This document shows positions 23,836 through 36,309 of a stretch of DNA of 64,000 bases, in pieces. How positions within the stretch are numbered: position 1 is the stretch's first letter; each line of letters opens with the position of its first letter. The DNA lies in NCBI GenBank assembly GCA_022818135.1, contig JAFMSR010000002.1, forward strand, positions 47,093,499 to 47,157,498. Reading direction: 5' to 3'. The notes below the pieces were generated by a model, which was not told where the DNA came from, searched no databases, and was given only the letters and a program-made list of their open reading frames with translations. Source of the DNA: Saxidomus purpurata (lineage: Eukaryota; Mollusca; Bivalvia; Venerida; Veneridae). The position numbers were made by a program, and so were the translations under genes.

Positions 23836-23899
23836 TATAGAAATGAGGCCCCTTAATGGGGTGTAGTGCTTTTCTGAAATACTCTATTTAGAACTTAGA

Positions 23900-24330
23900 A
23901 ATTTTTGTTTTAGGATCACATTTCGTCTTTCGTACATCTGTTAACATTTTCCTTAAAACAACATCTTCTTTGAAACCACTGGGCCAATGTTGATGAAACT
24001 TGTCAGGGATGTTACTTGCATGAAGCTCTACCAAAATGGTTCAAATTATTCCATTCCATGCAGAACTCTGGTTGCTATGGCAGCAAATAGGAAAAACTTT
24101 AAAAATCTTCTTCTCAAGAACAGAAAGGCCTAGAGCTTAGATATTTGGCATGTTGAATTGTGTAGTGGACCTCTACCAAGATTGTTCAAATTATGACCCC
24201 CGGGTCAAAATTGACCCAGTCCAGGGGGGTCACTTATTTTTACATAGGCTTTTATAAGAAAACTTTACAAGGCCTAGAGGTTAGATATTTAGCACAGCCA
24301 AATGGACTTGTACCAAGATTGTTCAAATTA
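23900..24330 (+). repeat. Partial core A repeat
   Basis: The lead-in text (AACCACTGGGCCAATGTTGA) and about two core A units are present; both ends are degraded. Confidence 0.65.
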
Positions 24331-24599
24331 TGACCCACAGAAAGCATGTTAATACTTCAAATGAAACCCAATTTGTTTAAAATAGTATTGTCAAAAGCTG
24401 TTTCATAACAGTAACACTAGACATATTTAGCATGTAGGATTGCTTCTTGTTCTACTAAGATTCTTTAAATCAAGACCCATGGGTTAAAATTTAGGCTGCA
24501 GAGAAATCATTTGAATTTACACTCTTAGATTTGTAAAGAAATCTAGAAATGGCTTTATGCATTATTTCCATTTCTAAGGTATTCAGGTTATGTTGGGCC

Positions 24600-25560
24600 C
24601 GTGTGTTTCGGGGTTTTTTTCTTTTGTGCTTCTGTCGCCAACCTGTGGTACAACATCAAGATCAAGCCTTGGAGGAAGGCAGGACAAGAACACCCAGACT
24701 CAGGAGCCTGTGTTTCCTTGTCCGACAACTGAAAACCTGGTGTATACAACTTCTACATGCCCTTGGAGAAGGCAGGACAAGAACTAAACTCCACTTGACT
24801 AATTCAGAGAGCCCGTAGTTTTCCTTGCCGCTACTTAAAACCTGGTGATCAAACAACTTCATAGGTCATACATTGAGAGAAGTGCAGGCACAAGAACCAT
24901 ACCCATCTAACAGAGTTGCCCTGTCTTTTCCTTGTCCGCATACTGAAACTCGGTGATTCAATCAATTTCTACAAGTGAGCACAATGAGAAAGGAGGAAGA
25001 ACCATAACCTATCAGAATTTTTCGAGTATGCCCTTATTTTTCTTCTCCAGGCATACTTAAAATGTATAATATAACCTCTCAATGGTCAAACATTGAGAGG
25101 AGTGCAGGCACAAGAACCATAACCCATCTGACAACAGAGTTTGCCCTTGTTACTTTTCCTTGTCCAGCATAATTAAAATTGTTGAATTAAAACAACTTCT
25201 ACAATGGTCAGCACAATGAGAGAAGTGCAGGCACAGGAACCATAACTCATCTGACTCACAGAGTTTCCCTTTTACTTTTCCTTGTCGGCATTAAAAACTT
25301 CTGGTTGGAACAATACAACTTCTACAAGGTCAAGCACAATGACAGGAAGTGCAGTGCGAAAGAACAAAACTCTACTTGCTCATTCGAGTGCCCTTTTTAC
25401 TTTTCTTGTCCGACATTATTTGAAAACTACTGGTTGGAATTCAATACAACTTCATACAAGGTCAAGCACAATGAAAATGCAGTTACAAGAACCAAACCTA
25501 TCTGACAAAACAGAGATGCCAAGAACAAATCTCTTTTTTTTGTGCAAGGTATTCTTTACT
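24600..25560 (+). repeat. Degenerate core E tandem repeat
   Basis: Repeating phrases TTTTCCTTGTCC.GCATA, CTGGTTGGAATTCAATACAA, GGTCAAGCACAATGAGAGGA and AGTGCAG.CACAAGAACCATA recur about every 130-150 bp. The same core is cleaner at 38,820-39,560 and, as a variant, at 34,512-35,388. Many indels here give false open frames at 24,549-24,862 and 25,282-25,581. Confidence 0.65.
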
Positions 25561-25647
25561 ACGAACTTTCTCAGTTTATAAAGCAGTCTTTTGGGGTTTA
25601 TCCATTTTATGCTCTGCTAATTAGGTCAACATTTAAAAAGCATTTTT

Positions 25648-25950
25648 AGCTCACCTGGCACAATGCCAGAGTGAGCTATAAGGACCGCATTCCGTCCTGT
25701 CTGTCCGTCCATCCACCATGTCCTTCAAACAATATCTCCTCTGAAATCACTGTGCCAATGTTGATGAAACTTTGCAGGGATATTCCTTGCATGAAGCTTT
25801 ATCAAAATTGTTCAAAAAATTCTGTTCCGTGCAGAACTCTGGTTGCTATGGTAACAAATAGGAAAAACTTTCAGAATCATGACCCCTTGTGTTATAGCCA
25901 AGGTAGTCAGGTAAGCGATATAGGGCCATCATGGGCCTCTTGTTTATGTT
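25648..25950 (+). repeat. Short complete hairpin-ended repeat, single core unit
   Basis: AGCTCACCTGGCACAATGCC..GAGTGAGCTATAAGG at the 5' end, one partial core A unit, and GGTAAGCGATATAGGGCCAT..GGGCCTCTTGTT at the 3' end. It is the smallest complete member in the window and shows that the tandem core can contract. Confidence 0.75.
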
Positions 25951-27645
25951 ATTTCCAGTACATTTAAGTTTTTTGAATAATGTGTTGTTTATATAACACC
26001 TCATTTGGTCATTTTATTGCAGTATTTTAACACCATAAGATTGATAAATGACATTTGTCTTGTATTCAGTACACATCTTTTATCTCTCTATGGTAAGGAG
26101 TTTTGGTTTATGCGACTGCCGGTCTTATTTTTTTAAAAGTAGAATAAAAATGACATTATGAACTGACATTTTATTTTTATTATTGCTGCTGGTCTGATTC
26201 CGCAGACTAGTTAATAAAGTGTCAGAATAGTAGGGATATATAATTGAAAGTAATTATTTTAAAGTGTTTATTTTGTTCGAAAATGACAATTATTGACCAA
26301 TGCAGTAGACTGATGGGCATGTTCAATATGTGCTCTGTTCAAACAGTAGGAAAAATCCTTCATACTCTATATTTTAGAAAAATTTCCAATAAACCAAGAG
26401 ATATAAAAACTGGCCTAAAATTGGCACTTATATAAAGCTTTAAAGCTATAATACTGCTCTAAATGACCAGAAAAAGTACGGTCAACAAAAGTTCTTAAAA
26501 CTTGAAAAATGTTTAGAAAATTAAAAGAAAATAAGTTATACTCTACCATTTCTTTCATTAGCACATGCAAACACACATTTATCATATCAAATTTTATGGA
26601 AAATCATTTTATGAGCATAATGGAGCACCGCACACACATCTTTCGTCAAAGTCGGATTGGTATATATAGAGTTATTGCCCTTGAATTGTTATTTTCTTCT
26701 ATATTCAATATAAAAACATTAAAACTCTATTTCTCTGAAACTGGTTATCAAAGCATTCCATGTTCGACTATTCTGTGTCTTAAAAAAAATCAGTTTACGT
26801 GATTCAGTCCATCATCTTTCCAGTCAAGGATTGTGCGCTCTGGCGGACAATATATCTCTAGTAGTTAATTAACAGTACAAAACAAATTGTAAACATGCAA
26901 GAATTTCTGTAATTTTAACGAAAAGTACCTCTAATGCATGATTTGGATCAGGTTAATTTGTCCGGACAATATACATAGTCTGACCAGAGAACATCGATAT
27001 GTGTCAAACCCCTGTGGCTTTGACAGGATGTTCTGGTTTTTAATTGAGTATTTTCTTAGATTTAAATCTTATATATCAGAAAAAAAAGTATGTTGTAAAA
27101 TTCTGTATTTGGGGTACAGTAAACTCTGTATATAATGAACTCCTTGGAACCATTTAAATTTGAATCCATGTAACATTTTAATATTAAAAAAAGAAGGAAA
27201 AAATCAGGCCTAGAAAATGTGTTTCAAGTATGCGGAATTTTGTCATATCCAGTTTGTTATATAATGGAGTTTACTCTATAAATGTAGTTTCCCTGACAGT
27301 TATATCAAGAGTAGTGACAATATTTGGTAATTGATAGCAATAAATATATGTAATGACAAAAGCCATTTGTTCAGTGGCCAGCTTCTGTAATGCTTAAGTA
27401 GGTAAATGGTTGTCCAGCCATTCTGTTCCTTGTTGGAATATTGGGGGATTGTCAGAAAATCAAAAACATGAGAAATAAGTGCAGTTGAACATTTTTTCCT
27501 TGACTTTAAGTGAAGCAGCTAAAATAGGAAAATATCTGAATCTAATCCAGTTAGCTATTTGCAGTAAATAAACATTAAGAATATGATGTATTGTGCTATT
27601 ACAACCATACCCAGCTGTTGTTTTATGAGTGAATGTATTTTCATA
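25951..27645. other. Unassigned AT-rich sequence
   Basis: Apart from the dispersed repeat at 26,610-26,760 I see no supported gene. Several 60-97 codon open frames lack family resemblance, splice partners or coding character. Confidence 0.35.
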
Positions 27646-29002
27646 CAGTCCACATCCGTTATCTCAACTTCGGTTATCTCGATTTTTTGATATCTCGACT
27701 GGATTTTCTTGGTCCCGATTTTTTCCCTTCTTATTCTATATAAATCAACTACGGATATCTCGATTTGTTTATCTCGATTTTTTCGTTATCTCGACTAAAT
27801 GCAAAAAGCTGCACGCGATTGTATTCGCTCAATTGTCGCCTGCTGTCAGGTGTGCGAAAAACACCACGCGCGGCTATTCACTCAGTGATTCGGTTAACGA
27901 CCCGAATTAATTGTTTGTTTGCGACGTAAGCTGTATAATATGCGGAATGGGTAATTTGCATTGAATTGTGTCAAAACTGAGTAAATTTATTTGCATTTAT
28001 AAACAGCAAGAAATGAAGATTCTGTCAATTATAAATCGTGTCATCAAATAACATCTCGATATTGAAAAAAACAGAAGAGTCATGTCGGTGGGGGGAAGTC
28101 ATGAACTTGTCCGAACGCCAGTCAAGCAATCCAGAGAAGAGCCCGGTAACCAAACCGGGAGGATAGCTGGATCGGCAAACGCTGAGAGATTTGGAGAAGG
28201 ACCCGTTAACCAACCCGGGGGCATATCCTTTGCACACCGGCATATTTTGTTACTCACTCGACAGACATGCATGTGTTTTTGTAAACACTGTACATCACGT
28301 TATGCTACTTTCGGTTTACTGCGCGTGTTGTATACATCAGCAAATAGATTGAGCTGTAACATGAAAGTAAAATTTCCATTGGCCCACCTACAGAGGTCAC
28401 GCACAGGGATCACCCTGTCTGCTAACCTGTGCATGGACTTTTTTTTTTTTGCTAACGAGAGGTCAATTTTTAGCGTTCTCATAAGATGTCAATATACCTA
28501 GGTTTGAGAACGACATGTCTGCTTTAGGTCTGTGAAAAAATATTTGCATGCGCTCAAAACACTATCCCACAGGGGCCTGTACGCGAACGTTGGTAAAATG
28601 AAAATTTTCAAAGCTGGTAAAATTGTGTCCAAGGTCATTTTCAAGGTTGTCTTAAAGTGTCAGCATTTGCCTCGGACGTCTGAGATTTCAACATTCAGGA
28701 GCTGTCGGCATAGCCTTTAAATTCATATAGACAAAACGTGTTCCATACGGTAACTGTCACTTCTATGGAAGGCCAAACCTGTCTTAACCCGCGTATACGG
28801 TTTATTACGTTACAGGCGTTCAAAGGATATCCAATCTTTCAGCACCGGGGTGCAAGGGCAAGTAGAGAAAGTTAAACACCCCCCCCCCCCCCCCCCTTTC
28901 AAGAATATTTTATATTTTATTCAACTTCGGTTATCTCGATTTTTCGTTATCTCGACTTATTTTCTTTGGTCCCAAAAAAATCGAGATAACGAGAGTCGAC
29001 TG
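27646..29002. mobile_element. TA-flanked DNA transposon, pogo/Tc1-like ends, 1.36 kb
   Basis: The left end CAGTCCACATCCGTTATCTC and the right end, read on the other strand, CAGTCGACTCTCGTTATCTC are imperfect inverted repeats. TA flanks both (27,644-27,645 and 29,003-29,004). Subterminal zones on both sides repeat TTATCTCGATTTTTT several times, a plausible transposase-binding array. TA duplication and CAGT-type ends are typical of the Tc1/mariner/pogo group. No transposase domain is visible inside, so it is non-autonomous or decayed. Confidence 0.7.
28082..28501 (+). CDS. Unrecognised 139-codon ORF inside the TA-flanked element
   Basis: Opens MSVGGSHELVRTPVKQSREE and contains two similar stretches (REEPGNQTGRIAGS and GEGPVNQPGGIS). 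A T-run encodes a Phe tract near the end. It overlaps minus-strand frames, shows no known transposase motif, and may be chance. It is listed because it is the longest frame in the interior of the element. Confidence 0.15.
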   Translation: MSVGGSHELVRTPVKQSREEPGNQTGRIAGSANAERFGEGPVNQPGGISFAHRHILLLTRQTCMCFCKHCTSRYATFGLLRVLYTSANRLSCNMKVKFPLAHLQRSRTGITLSANLCMDFFFFANERSIFSVLIRCQYT

Positions 29003-29162
29003 TACTTGTATAGCATTCAAATTACATCTTGGCCAACACAGTCTTTAGCTGTTTTAGCTCTACTTGATGAAGTCCAGCAGAGCTTATGCCATGGTGTTTT
29101 GTCGCTCATCGGTCAGTCTGTCTGTTAACTTTTCCTTGATAACACTCTACAGGTCACAATTT

Positions 29163-30139
29163 TTAGCTCACCTGGCTACGCCAGGGTGAGCTTTTCTGAT
29201 CGATGATTGTCCGTCATCCGTCAACATTTTGATTCAAATGACATCTCCTCTGAAACCTCTAGGCCAATGTTGATAAAACTATGCAGGAATGTTCCTTGCA
29301 TGAAGCTCTACCAAAATTGTTCAAAGAATTCCATTCCATGCAGAACTCTGGTTGCTATGGCAACAAATAGGAAAAACTTTAAAAATCTTCTTCTCTGAAA
29401 CCACAAGGCCTAGAGCTTAGATATTTGGCATGTAGCATTGGCTAGTGGACCTCTACCAAGATTGTTCAAATTATGACCCCCGGATCAAAATTGACCCCGC
29501 ACAGGGGGTCACTTAGTTTTACATAGGCTTATATAGTAAACACTTTAAAAATCTTCTTCTTTGAAACCACAAGGCCTAGAGCTTAGATATTTGGCATGTA
29601 GCATTGGCTTGTGGACCTCTACCAAGATTGTTCAAATTATGACCCCCGGATCAAAATTAACCCGGCACGGGGGGTCACTTAGTTTTACATAGGCTTATAT
29701 AGTAAAAACTTTAAAAATCTTCTTCTTTGAAACCACAAGGCCTAGAGCTTAGATATTTGGCATGTAGCATTGGCTAGTGGACCTCTACCAATATTGTTCA
29801 AATTATGACCCCGGGTCAAAATTGACCCCGCACGGGGGGTCACTTAGTTTTACATAGGCTTATATAGGGAAAACTTTAAAAATCTTTTTCTCTGAAACCA
29901 CAAGGCCTAGAGCTTAGATATTTGGCATGTAGCATTCTCTAGAAGACCTCTTCAAAGTTTGTTCAAATTATGCCCCTGGGGTCAAAATTGACCTTGCCCG
30001 GGGGGAGGGGGATCATTTGTTTTACAAAGGCGTATATAGGAAAACTTATTTGGTATATAACATTATCTAGTGATCTTCCACCAGGCAAGTGGACTTGTAC
30101 CAAGGTGAGCGATATAGGGCCATCTTGGCCCTCTTGTTA
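29163..30139 (+). repeat. Complete core A repeat nested in a core D repeat
   Basis: 5' hairpin AGCTCACCTGGCTACGCCAG, about four core A units, 3' GTGAGCGATATAGGGCCATC..GGCCCTCTTGTT. The flanks CAGGTCACAATTTTT and ATTTGATTT join to the text of an uninterrupted core D unit (compare 38,365), so the boundaries are well determined. Confidence 0.85.
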
Positions 30140-30568
30140 TTTGATTTAATTAAACTTGCTCAGTAGACTTACCAAGTAGATGGTCCCTACTGTTTTTGGG
30201 GTCATTGGGTCAACAGTCAAGGTCACAGTGATCCTAACTTTGAAATTCTTTTCCACTCAATATCTTAAGATCTTCATCACCCACAGTCTTTAAACTTCAT
30301 AGAATGATTGGTCTTACTGAGTAGATGATCCCTACTGTTTGTTGGGGTCTGTGGGTGAAAAGTCAAGGTCACAGTGACCTCCATTAGCTTTTCCTTGATA
30401 ACAGTCTACAGATCACACTTTTCATTTGACTTTCATGAAACTTACTGAGAAGGTTGTATGCAATGTGTAGATGATCACTATTGTTTTGGGGTCAGTGAGT
30501 CAAAGGCCAAGGTCACAGTGACCTGAACTTTGGAAATCACTTCTGCTCAAAATTTTGAGATCTAATTA

Positions 30569-31257
30569 CATTGCAGCCTCATTATAACACAGTAGTCGGG
30601 GTCCAAAGGGTCAGACCAGCATTATAAGTGAGAGTAAATTTATGACGTGGTCTGATCATCGGCCATTGTTTTCTTGCATAATTGATATAATACCCCACCC
30701 ACACAACTAAATCAAAGCATATTGATGTTTGACACGCATTATGTTTCTTATATGTAATCGAGTGGTTAAATTGTTGAAAACAATGATGTTATGGAAATAA
30801 ATTAGTTAATTAATCATGAAATTAAATAAATAAACAAAAGAGGAAATTTTACGTAAACATTTGCTTTTTAAAGTAAAAGTACTTGCATTTTCTGAAAATG
30901 ATAGGGCCATTTAAAGTGAAAGTACATTTTTTTGTTGTTTTAGTTTTCAGAAAATGATAAGGTCATTGATTGATTAAAAGTTCATGTAGACCAACAACCA
31001 AAGAAGTGCAAACAAATTTTAATTCACATGAATTACAAATTATTGTCAAACAAACAAAGAGGTCAGCTTGTGAATAACGGAGTCGTGAAAAACTTATTGA
31101 CACCAGACCACGTTTTCTAACATTTGCTTTGTATAAGGACAATGCTATTCTGACAGAAATGATTTTGGTCCAACCCAACATTTTTTGGAGCCAAGGCCCT
31201 TCTGTGTTATACCGGGATTCGCATTATCTCGGCACGCGTTATAACGAGGTTGCAGTG
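30569..31257. mobile_element. 689-bp TA-flanked MITE
   Basis: The left end CATTGCAGCCTCATTATAAC and right end (other strand) CACTGCAACCTCGTTATAAC are inverted repeats with four mismatches in 20. TA flanks both sides (30,567-30,568 and 31,258-31,259). It splits a core D repeat. Ends of this type belong to the Tc1/mariner/pogo group. There is no coding region; the small minus-strand frame inside is unremarkable. Confidence 0.8.
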
Positions 31258-31466
31258 TATCAACAATAGTCTTGAAACTTCATTGGATGATTGGTCCTAC
31301 TGAGTAGATGATCCCTACTGTCTTTGGGTTCAGTGGGTCAAGATCAAGGTCACAGTGACCTCTGTTAGCTTTCCTTGGTAACATTGCAAAAGATTTTCAC
31401 AAAACTTACTCAGAACAGTCCAGTCAGGACAGTAGAGTGATACTGGCCCTTTTTGGCCTCTTGTTT

Positions 31467-31735
31467 TCAAAACAGTTTCTAGTTGTAAAACAGTGACAAC
31501 ACTCTATAGGTCACATTTTCCGTTGGATTTTCACAAAACTTGCTCAGAAGGTAACCTTTAGATGATCTGAATTAAAATTGAGCAATGCTGTTGGAAAACC
31601 AATTTTGCTACTGCCAATTATTCTGAAACCTTTAAAAAGTGTCACATTTTCCAAAACAAATTCACAAAACTTGCTAAGAACAGTCCAGTCAATCCAGTAG
31701 AATGATACTGGCCTTTCTTGGCCTCTTGTTCATGT
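31467..31735 (+). repeat. Second core D 3' end in tandem
   Basis: After the first 3' end at 31,466 comes another core D unit and a second terminal hairpin (GGCCTTTCTTGGCC then TCTTGTT at 31,715-31,731), again preceded by AGTCCAGTCA..CAGTAGAATGATACT. Confidence 0.65.
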
Positions 31736-31754
31736 TATTTTTCCTATGTCATAC

Positions 31755-32683
31755 TTTTAGCTGAGATATTATGATCGCCTTTTGTCTGTCGTCTTTCCAC
31801 ACTTAAGCTTGTGTATGCAATAGAGGCTGCATTTTTCAATTGATCTTCATGAAACCTGGTCAGAATAACTACCTTAATAAAATCTAGGTGGAGTTTAAAT
31901 ATGGGTCATCTGGGGTTAAAAACTAGGTCATTGGGTCAAATCATGGAAAACCTTGTGTATGCAATAGAGGTTGCATTTTTCATTGGATCTTCATGAAACT
32001 TTGTCAGTATGATAACATTGATGAAATCTAGGTCGAGTGCAAACATGGGTCAAAAACTAGGTCACGAGGTCAGATCATAGAACAACCGTGTGTATGTAAT
32101 AGAGGTTACTTTTTTCATTGGATCTTCTTGAACTTGGTCAGTTTGATTGCCATGATCAAATATAGGACATGTTCGCACATGGGTAATCTGGGGTCAAAAG
32201 CTAGGTCACACGGGCAAATCATATGGACCTGTGTATGCTATAGAGGCTGCATTTTTCATTGTATTTTCATGAAACTAGGTCAGTATGATTGTCTTGATGG
32301 AATCTAGGTCAAGTTCGAACATGGGTCATCTAGGGTCAAAAACTAGGTCACAGGGTCAAATCATAGAAAAACCTTGTGTATGCAATAGAGGTTGCATTTT
32401 TCATTGGATCTTCATGAAACTTTGTCAGTAGGATTGTCTTGATAAAATTTAGGTCAAGTATGAATATGGGTAATCTGAGGTCAATACTTGGTCACCCTGT
32501 TACAACCTTGTGTATGCCATACAGGTGACATTTACAACCCAATCATAATGTAAATTGGTCAAAAGGTTTGCCTTGTCAAGGTCAAACAGAATGTTTGTGA
32601 TTATGATTTATAGTTGAAGTTTGGTCACCTATTGTCATAAGTTGCAGGTGAGCGATATAGGGCCATCTTGGCCCTCTTGTTTG
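31755..32683 (+). repeat. Hairpin-ended repeat with core C, about six units
   Basis: Starts TTTTAGCTGAGATATTATGATCG and ends AGGTGAGCGATATAGGGCCA..TGGCCCTCTTGTTTG, the same 3' end as core A and B members. The units, about 135-145 bp, contain CCTTGTGTATGCAATAGAGG, TTGCATTTTTCATTGGATCT and CATGAAACTTTGTCAGTATG, unlike A or B except for AACTAGGTCA and ATGGGTCATCTGGGGTCAAA, which core B also carries. Confidence 0.8.
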
Positions 32684-33099
32684 TCTATATAGAACGTTGA
32701 CAGCTGCTTTATATGTGTGGATTTTTCACATCATATTATATGTATTGACTTTCAAAGCATAATGCACTGTGAATGTAATGCAAAAGTTGACAATGAAAAC
32801 CATGCGCAACCCCAGACTACCCTGCTTAGTATACAACAAGTACACTTACATCTGAATAAAAAGGAAAACAGTGTTAGTTGCATCATTTTTATTGGAGAAA
32901 TTTCCCTATATACAGTACTGTTTTACAACTTGTATTCTATACTGATTGTATTATTGTCTGAGGACAACTTAAGACTGTGATATTTTGTACATAGTGTGTT
33001 TTAAAATTAATAATACTGTTACTCTTTCTGCTTGAAGAAAATTGAACTCCTGTTTATGAGCACAAAGTGTCCAAGGTGATCTGATTGTGGTTGCTGATT

Positions 33100-33960
33100 G
33101 TCCGGCATTGTGTGTCCATCAATGTTTTGTTTCAGATGACTTCTCTTAAACCACCATTCCAATTTTGATCAAACTTTACATCAATCCTCTACCAAATTTG
33201 TTCAAAGAAATGTGTTCCATGCAGAACTCTGGTTGCCATGGCAATGGAAATGAAAAACTTTAAAAATCTTCTCAAAATCCAGCAGAATGACCAGGGCTTA
33301 GACATTTTGGTATGTAGCATTGCTTAGTGGACCTCTTAAAATATTGTTGAAATCATGACCTCCAGGTCAAAATTTACTTTGTGCCAGGCTGAGTGATTGT
33401 CCAGCATCCGTCCGTCAACTTTTACTTCAAACAACATCTCCTCTGCAACCAAAGGGCCAATATTGATGAAACTTGACAGGGATGTTCCTTACATGAAGCT
33501 CTACTAAAACTGCTCAAAAAATTCCATTCCATGCAGAACTCTGGTCGCTATGGCAACAAATAGGAAAAACTTTAAAATTTCTTCTCGGAAACCACAAGGC
33601 CTAAAGATTAGATAGTTTGCATGTAGCATTGCCTAGTGGCCTAGTTTCTCTAACAAAATTGTTCAAATCATGACCTTTGGGTTAAAATTGACCCCACCCA
33701 AGGGGTCACTTGCTTTTACATAGATTTCTATAGAAAAACTTTAAAAATCCTCCTCTCCAAAACCACAAGTCTAGAGCCTAGGTATTTAGTGTGTAACAGT
33801 GTCAAGTGACCCTCTTTTAAAGTATGGTTATATCATGCCCCCAGGCTCAAAATTGATCCTGCCTGGGGGTTCACTTTGTAGAGGAAAAACTTAAAAAATC
33901 TTCTTCTCCAATATGACAAGGCCTAGAGCTTATATATTTAGTGTAACATTGTCTAGTGGT
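33100..33960 (+). repeat. Degenerate core A repeat
   Basis: Lead-in sequence twice (33,100 and about 33,395), then three to four core A units with many substitutions. It passes into another unit type (GTAGTTTGTGGAG) near 34,010 that is split by the element at 34,075. Confidence 0.6.
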
Positions 33961-34074
33961 CCTCTATTATGTTTCTTCAAATCATGCCCATGTTGGGTGG
34001 TCCGATAACAAAGGTAGTTTGTGGAGTGAACTCCTTCATTTTTCAAAGAATTTCAATGAATATCAGTACACATA

Positions 34075-36202
34075 CAGTAGTTGGAACGTAACAGTTGTCA
34101 AAATTGGCATATATCATGCGTGTAACATGCTTATAATGTGCGTGGGCTCATCGTGTATTTTGTCAATCATATATCGTGTATCGTATCAAATCATTGTGCA
34201 ACGTGCACCATATATGATGCACAATATACCTATAGGGTAAACAATTCAATGAATTGTTTTACTAAGCGTGTATATCTTTGCAAAAAGAAATAAAGTGCTG
34301 ACTTCACGTTGTATTATTTTTCAATCGTCAGTGCAGTACGGGCAATAATGACTTCCGGGACAGGTGAAAGACATTTTACACCTGAAATCCGAAATTTAAT
34401 TATATTTTATCGACGGAGAGGACATAATTTTTCTTCAATATCTTAACTGTTGTTGTCACAGCATTATCTTTAGTGCAGAAGACAAGGTATAAGCAAATTC
34501 ATAAGGAATTATTTATCCCCCTGCCGAAGGGGATATTAGAAATGGTCTCCGTCCGTCCGTCCCAATTTTGTCCAGAGCATAACTCCAAAAGTACTTGAGC
34601 GATTTTCTTCAAACTTCATACACTGACAGAGCACATTGGGAGGAAGTGCAATGTGGAAGAATAATAACTCTACCTTGCCTACTTTAAGAGTTATTCCCCT
34701 TTATCAGATTTACTTTAAAAGTTTTGTCCAGAGCATAACTCCAAAAGTGCTCGAGGGACTTTCTTCAAACTTCATACACTGACATAGCACATTGGTAGGA
34801 AGTGCAGTGTGCAAGAACAATAACTCTACCTTGCCTACTTTTAGAGTTATTCCCCTTTATCAGATTTACTTTAAAAGTTTTGTCCAGAGCATAACTCCAA
34901 AAGTACTTGAGGGATTTACTTCAAACTTAATACACTGACATAGCACATTGGTAGGAAGTGCAGTGTGTAAGAACAATAACTCTACCTTGCCTACTTTTAG
35001 AGTTATTCCCCTTTATCAGATTTACTTGAAAAAAATTTCCGGAGCATAACTCCAAAAGTACTTGAGGGATTTACTTCAAACTTAATACACTGACATAGCA
35101 CATTGGTAGGAAGTGCAGTGTGCAAGAACAATAACTCTACCTTGCCTACTTTTAGTCAAATAGAAAAAATATCATACCTATACTGATAATGAACATTAAT
35201 ATAATTTTGCAAACCTTCTCTTCATTGCCTTATTCTTTTTCCACTTACTTGAAAACTGTACTCAGCATGACCATAACTATACAGCTTTTTAAGGATTTCC
35301 TCTCACCAAGTAAAATGTACAAAAGTACAACCTTCAGGTAACTTCTTCCCGGTGGGGGGATTAACCATGCGTAACATGGCTCTTGTTAAACAGGACATAG
35401 AACATCAACTACATTAGAAGGTAAACTATTGAATATTAATTGGGAAGATAAAAATAATATGACGAATTGGCGAATCAACACTAGTTTTACAAAAGGAAGT
35501 GTCTCCAGGTCTGGGTCCGGATCTCGAGACTTAGTCAGTTAACATTTGAGCAAAAAATAATAAAACAATTGTACAGTACCTTATTCAGATTACATCTTGT
35601 GTCGGGTAATCGTTATAAAAATAATTGCCACACAAATTTACTTAAAAACTATGAATGATTTATTGAAAAGATAATTATGTTGACTGTCAAAAAGACAAAT
35701 GGACAGTGTCTTTCATTTAGTGGCACTTTAAAGATATGTGTTGACAGCAGTTAACTTCCGCCCACTTTCTAGCACCTCGGGATCAATATTCAAATTTGAC
35801 ACTTACTGTAAATTATTTCACGCTTGGGTAAACTGTGGACTTTTGAAAATTACCGGAGTCTTTTTACTATTGTGTAGGTGGGAAGCCTGTAATTAAATGG
35901 TCTTATTGTTTTAGTCTTGTTAAACGGAAAAACGACAACAATCTTTTAAAGAGATCTGAAACAAAACAAACAGATTTGGAGAAAAAAAAGACGATCAAAA
36001 TTGAAGTAAAATATAAAAAATCTAAAGTAATCATATGACGTGTTCTCCGTCAATCGTGTAGCGTGCAGCGTGCGATTTGTATATCGTTCATATAGTGTAT
36101 TGTTCTGAATCATGTATACCGTACCTGTAACTTGCATGTATCGTGCGTGTATCATGCATACATCGTGCACACTGTGTGACAACTGTGACGTTCCCACTAC
36201 TG
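34075..36202. mobile_element. TA-flanked DNA element, 2.1 kb, containing another repeat
   Basis: The left end CAGTAGTTGGAACGTAACAG and the right end (other strand) CAGTAGTGGGAACGTCACAG form inverted repeats that continue into TTGTCA. TA is duplicated at 34,073-34,074 and 36,203-36,204. Subterminal zones carry repeated ATCATGCGTGT and ATCGTGTATCGT words. The flanking sequences join to give a normal unit of the surrounding repeat (compare 36,388-36,403). It is a non-autonomous Tc1/mariner-like element. Confidence 0.8.
34512..35388 (+). repeat. Hairpin-ended repeat with core E variant, four 156-bp units
   Basis: 5' stem TATCCCCCTGCCGAAGGGGATA; units start at 34,571, 34,727, 34,883 and about 35,039 (TCCAGAGCATAACTCCAAAA). 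The 3' end is hairpin CCATGCGTAACATGG followed by CTCTTGTT. It lies wholly inside the element at 34,075-36,202. Confidence 0.85.
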
Positions 36203-36309
36203 TAATAACCATGAGTGGTAGATTTCCAAGACACAATTTTTACATGTATCTATCAAGGTGTTGCAGAGTAATGACTATATGAACTTAAAACTTTTCTATT
36301 TTGTGAATT

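Larger units (their letters stand above)
29051..31466 (+). repeat. Core D repeat, host of two nested insertions
   Basis: The 5' end AGCTCTACTTGATGAAGTCC..GCAGAGCTTATGCC is followed by core D text to 29,162. It resumes at 30,140 (ATTTGATTTAATTAAACTTG) and again at 31,260. The 3' end is a hairpin GGCCCTTTTTGGCC with TCTTGTTT at 31,452-31,466. Removing the insertions at 29,163-30,139 and 30,569-31,257 restores uninterrupted core D order. Confidence 0.7.
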
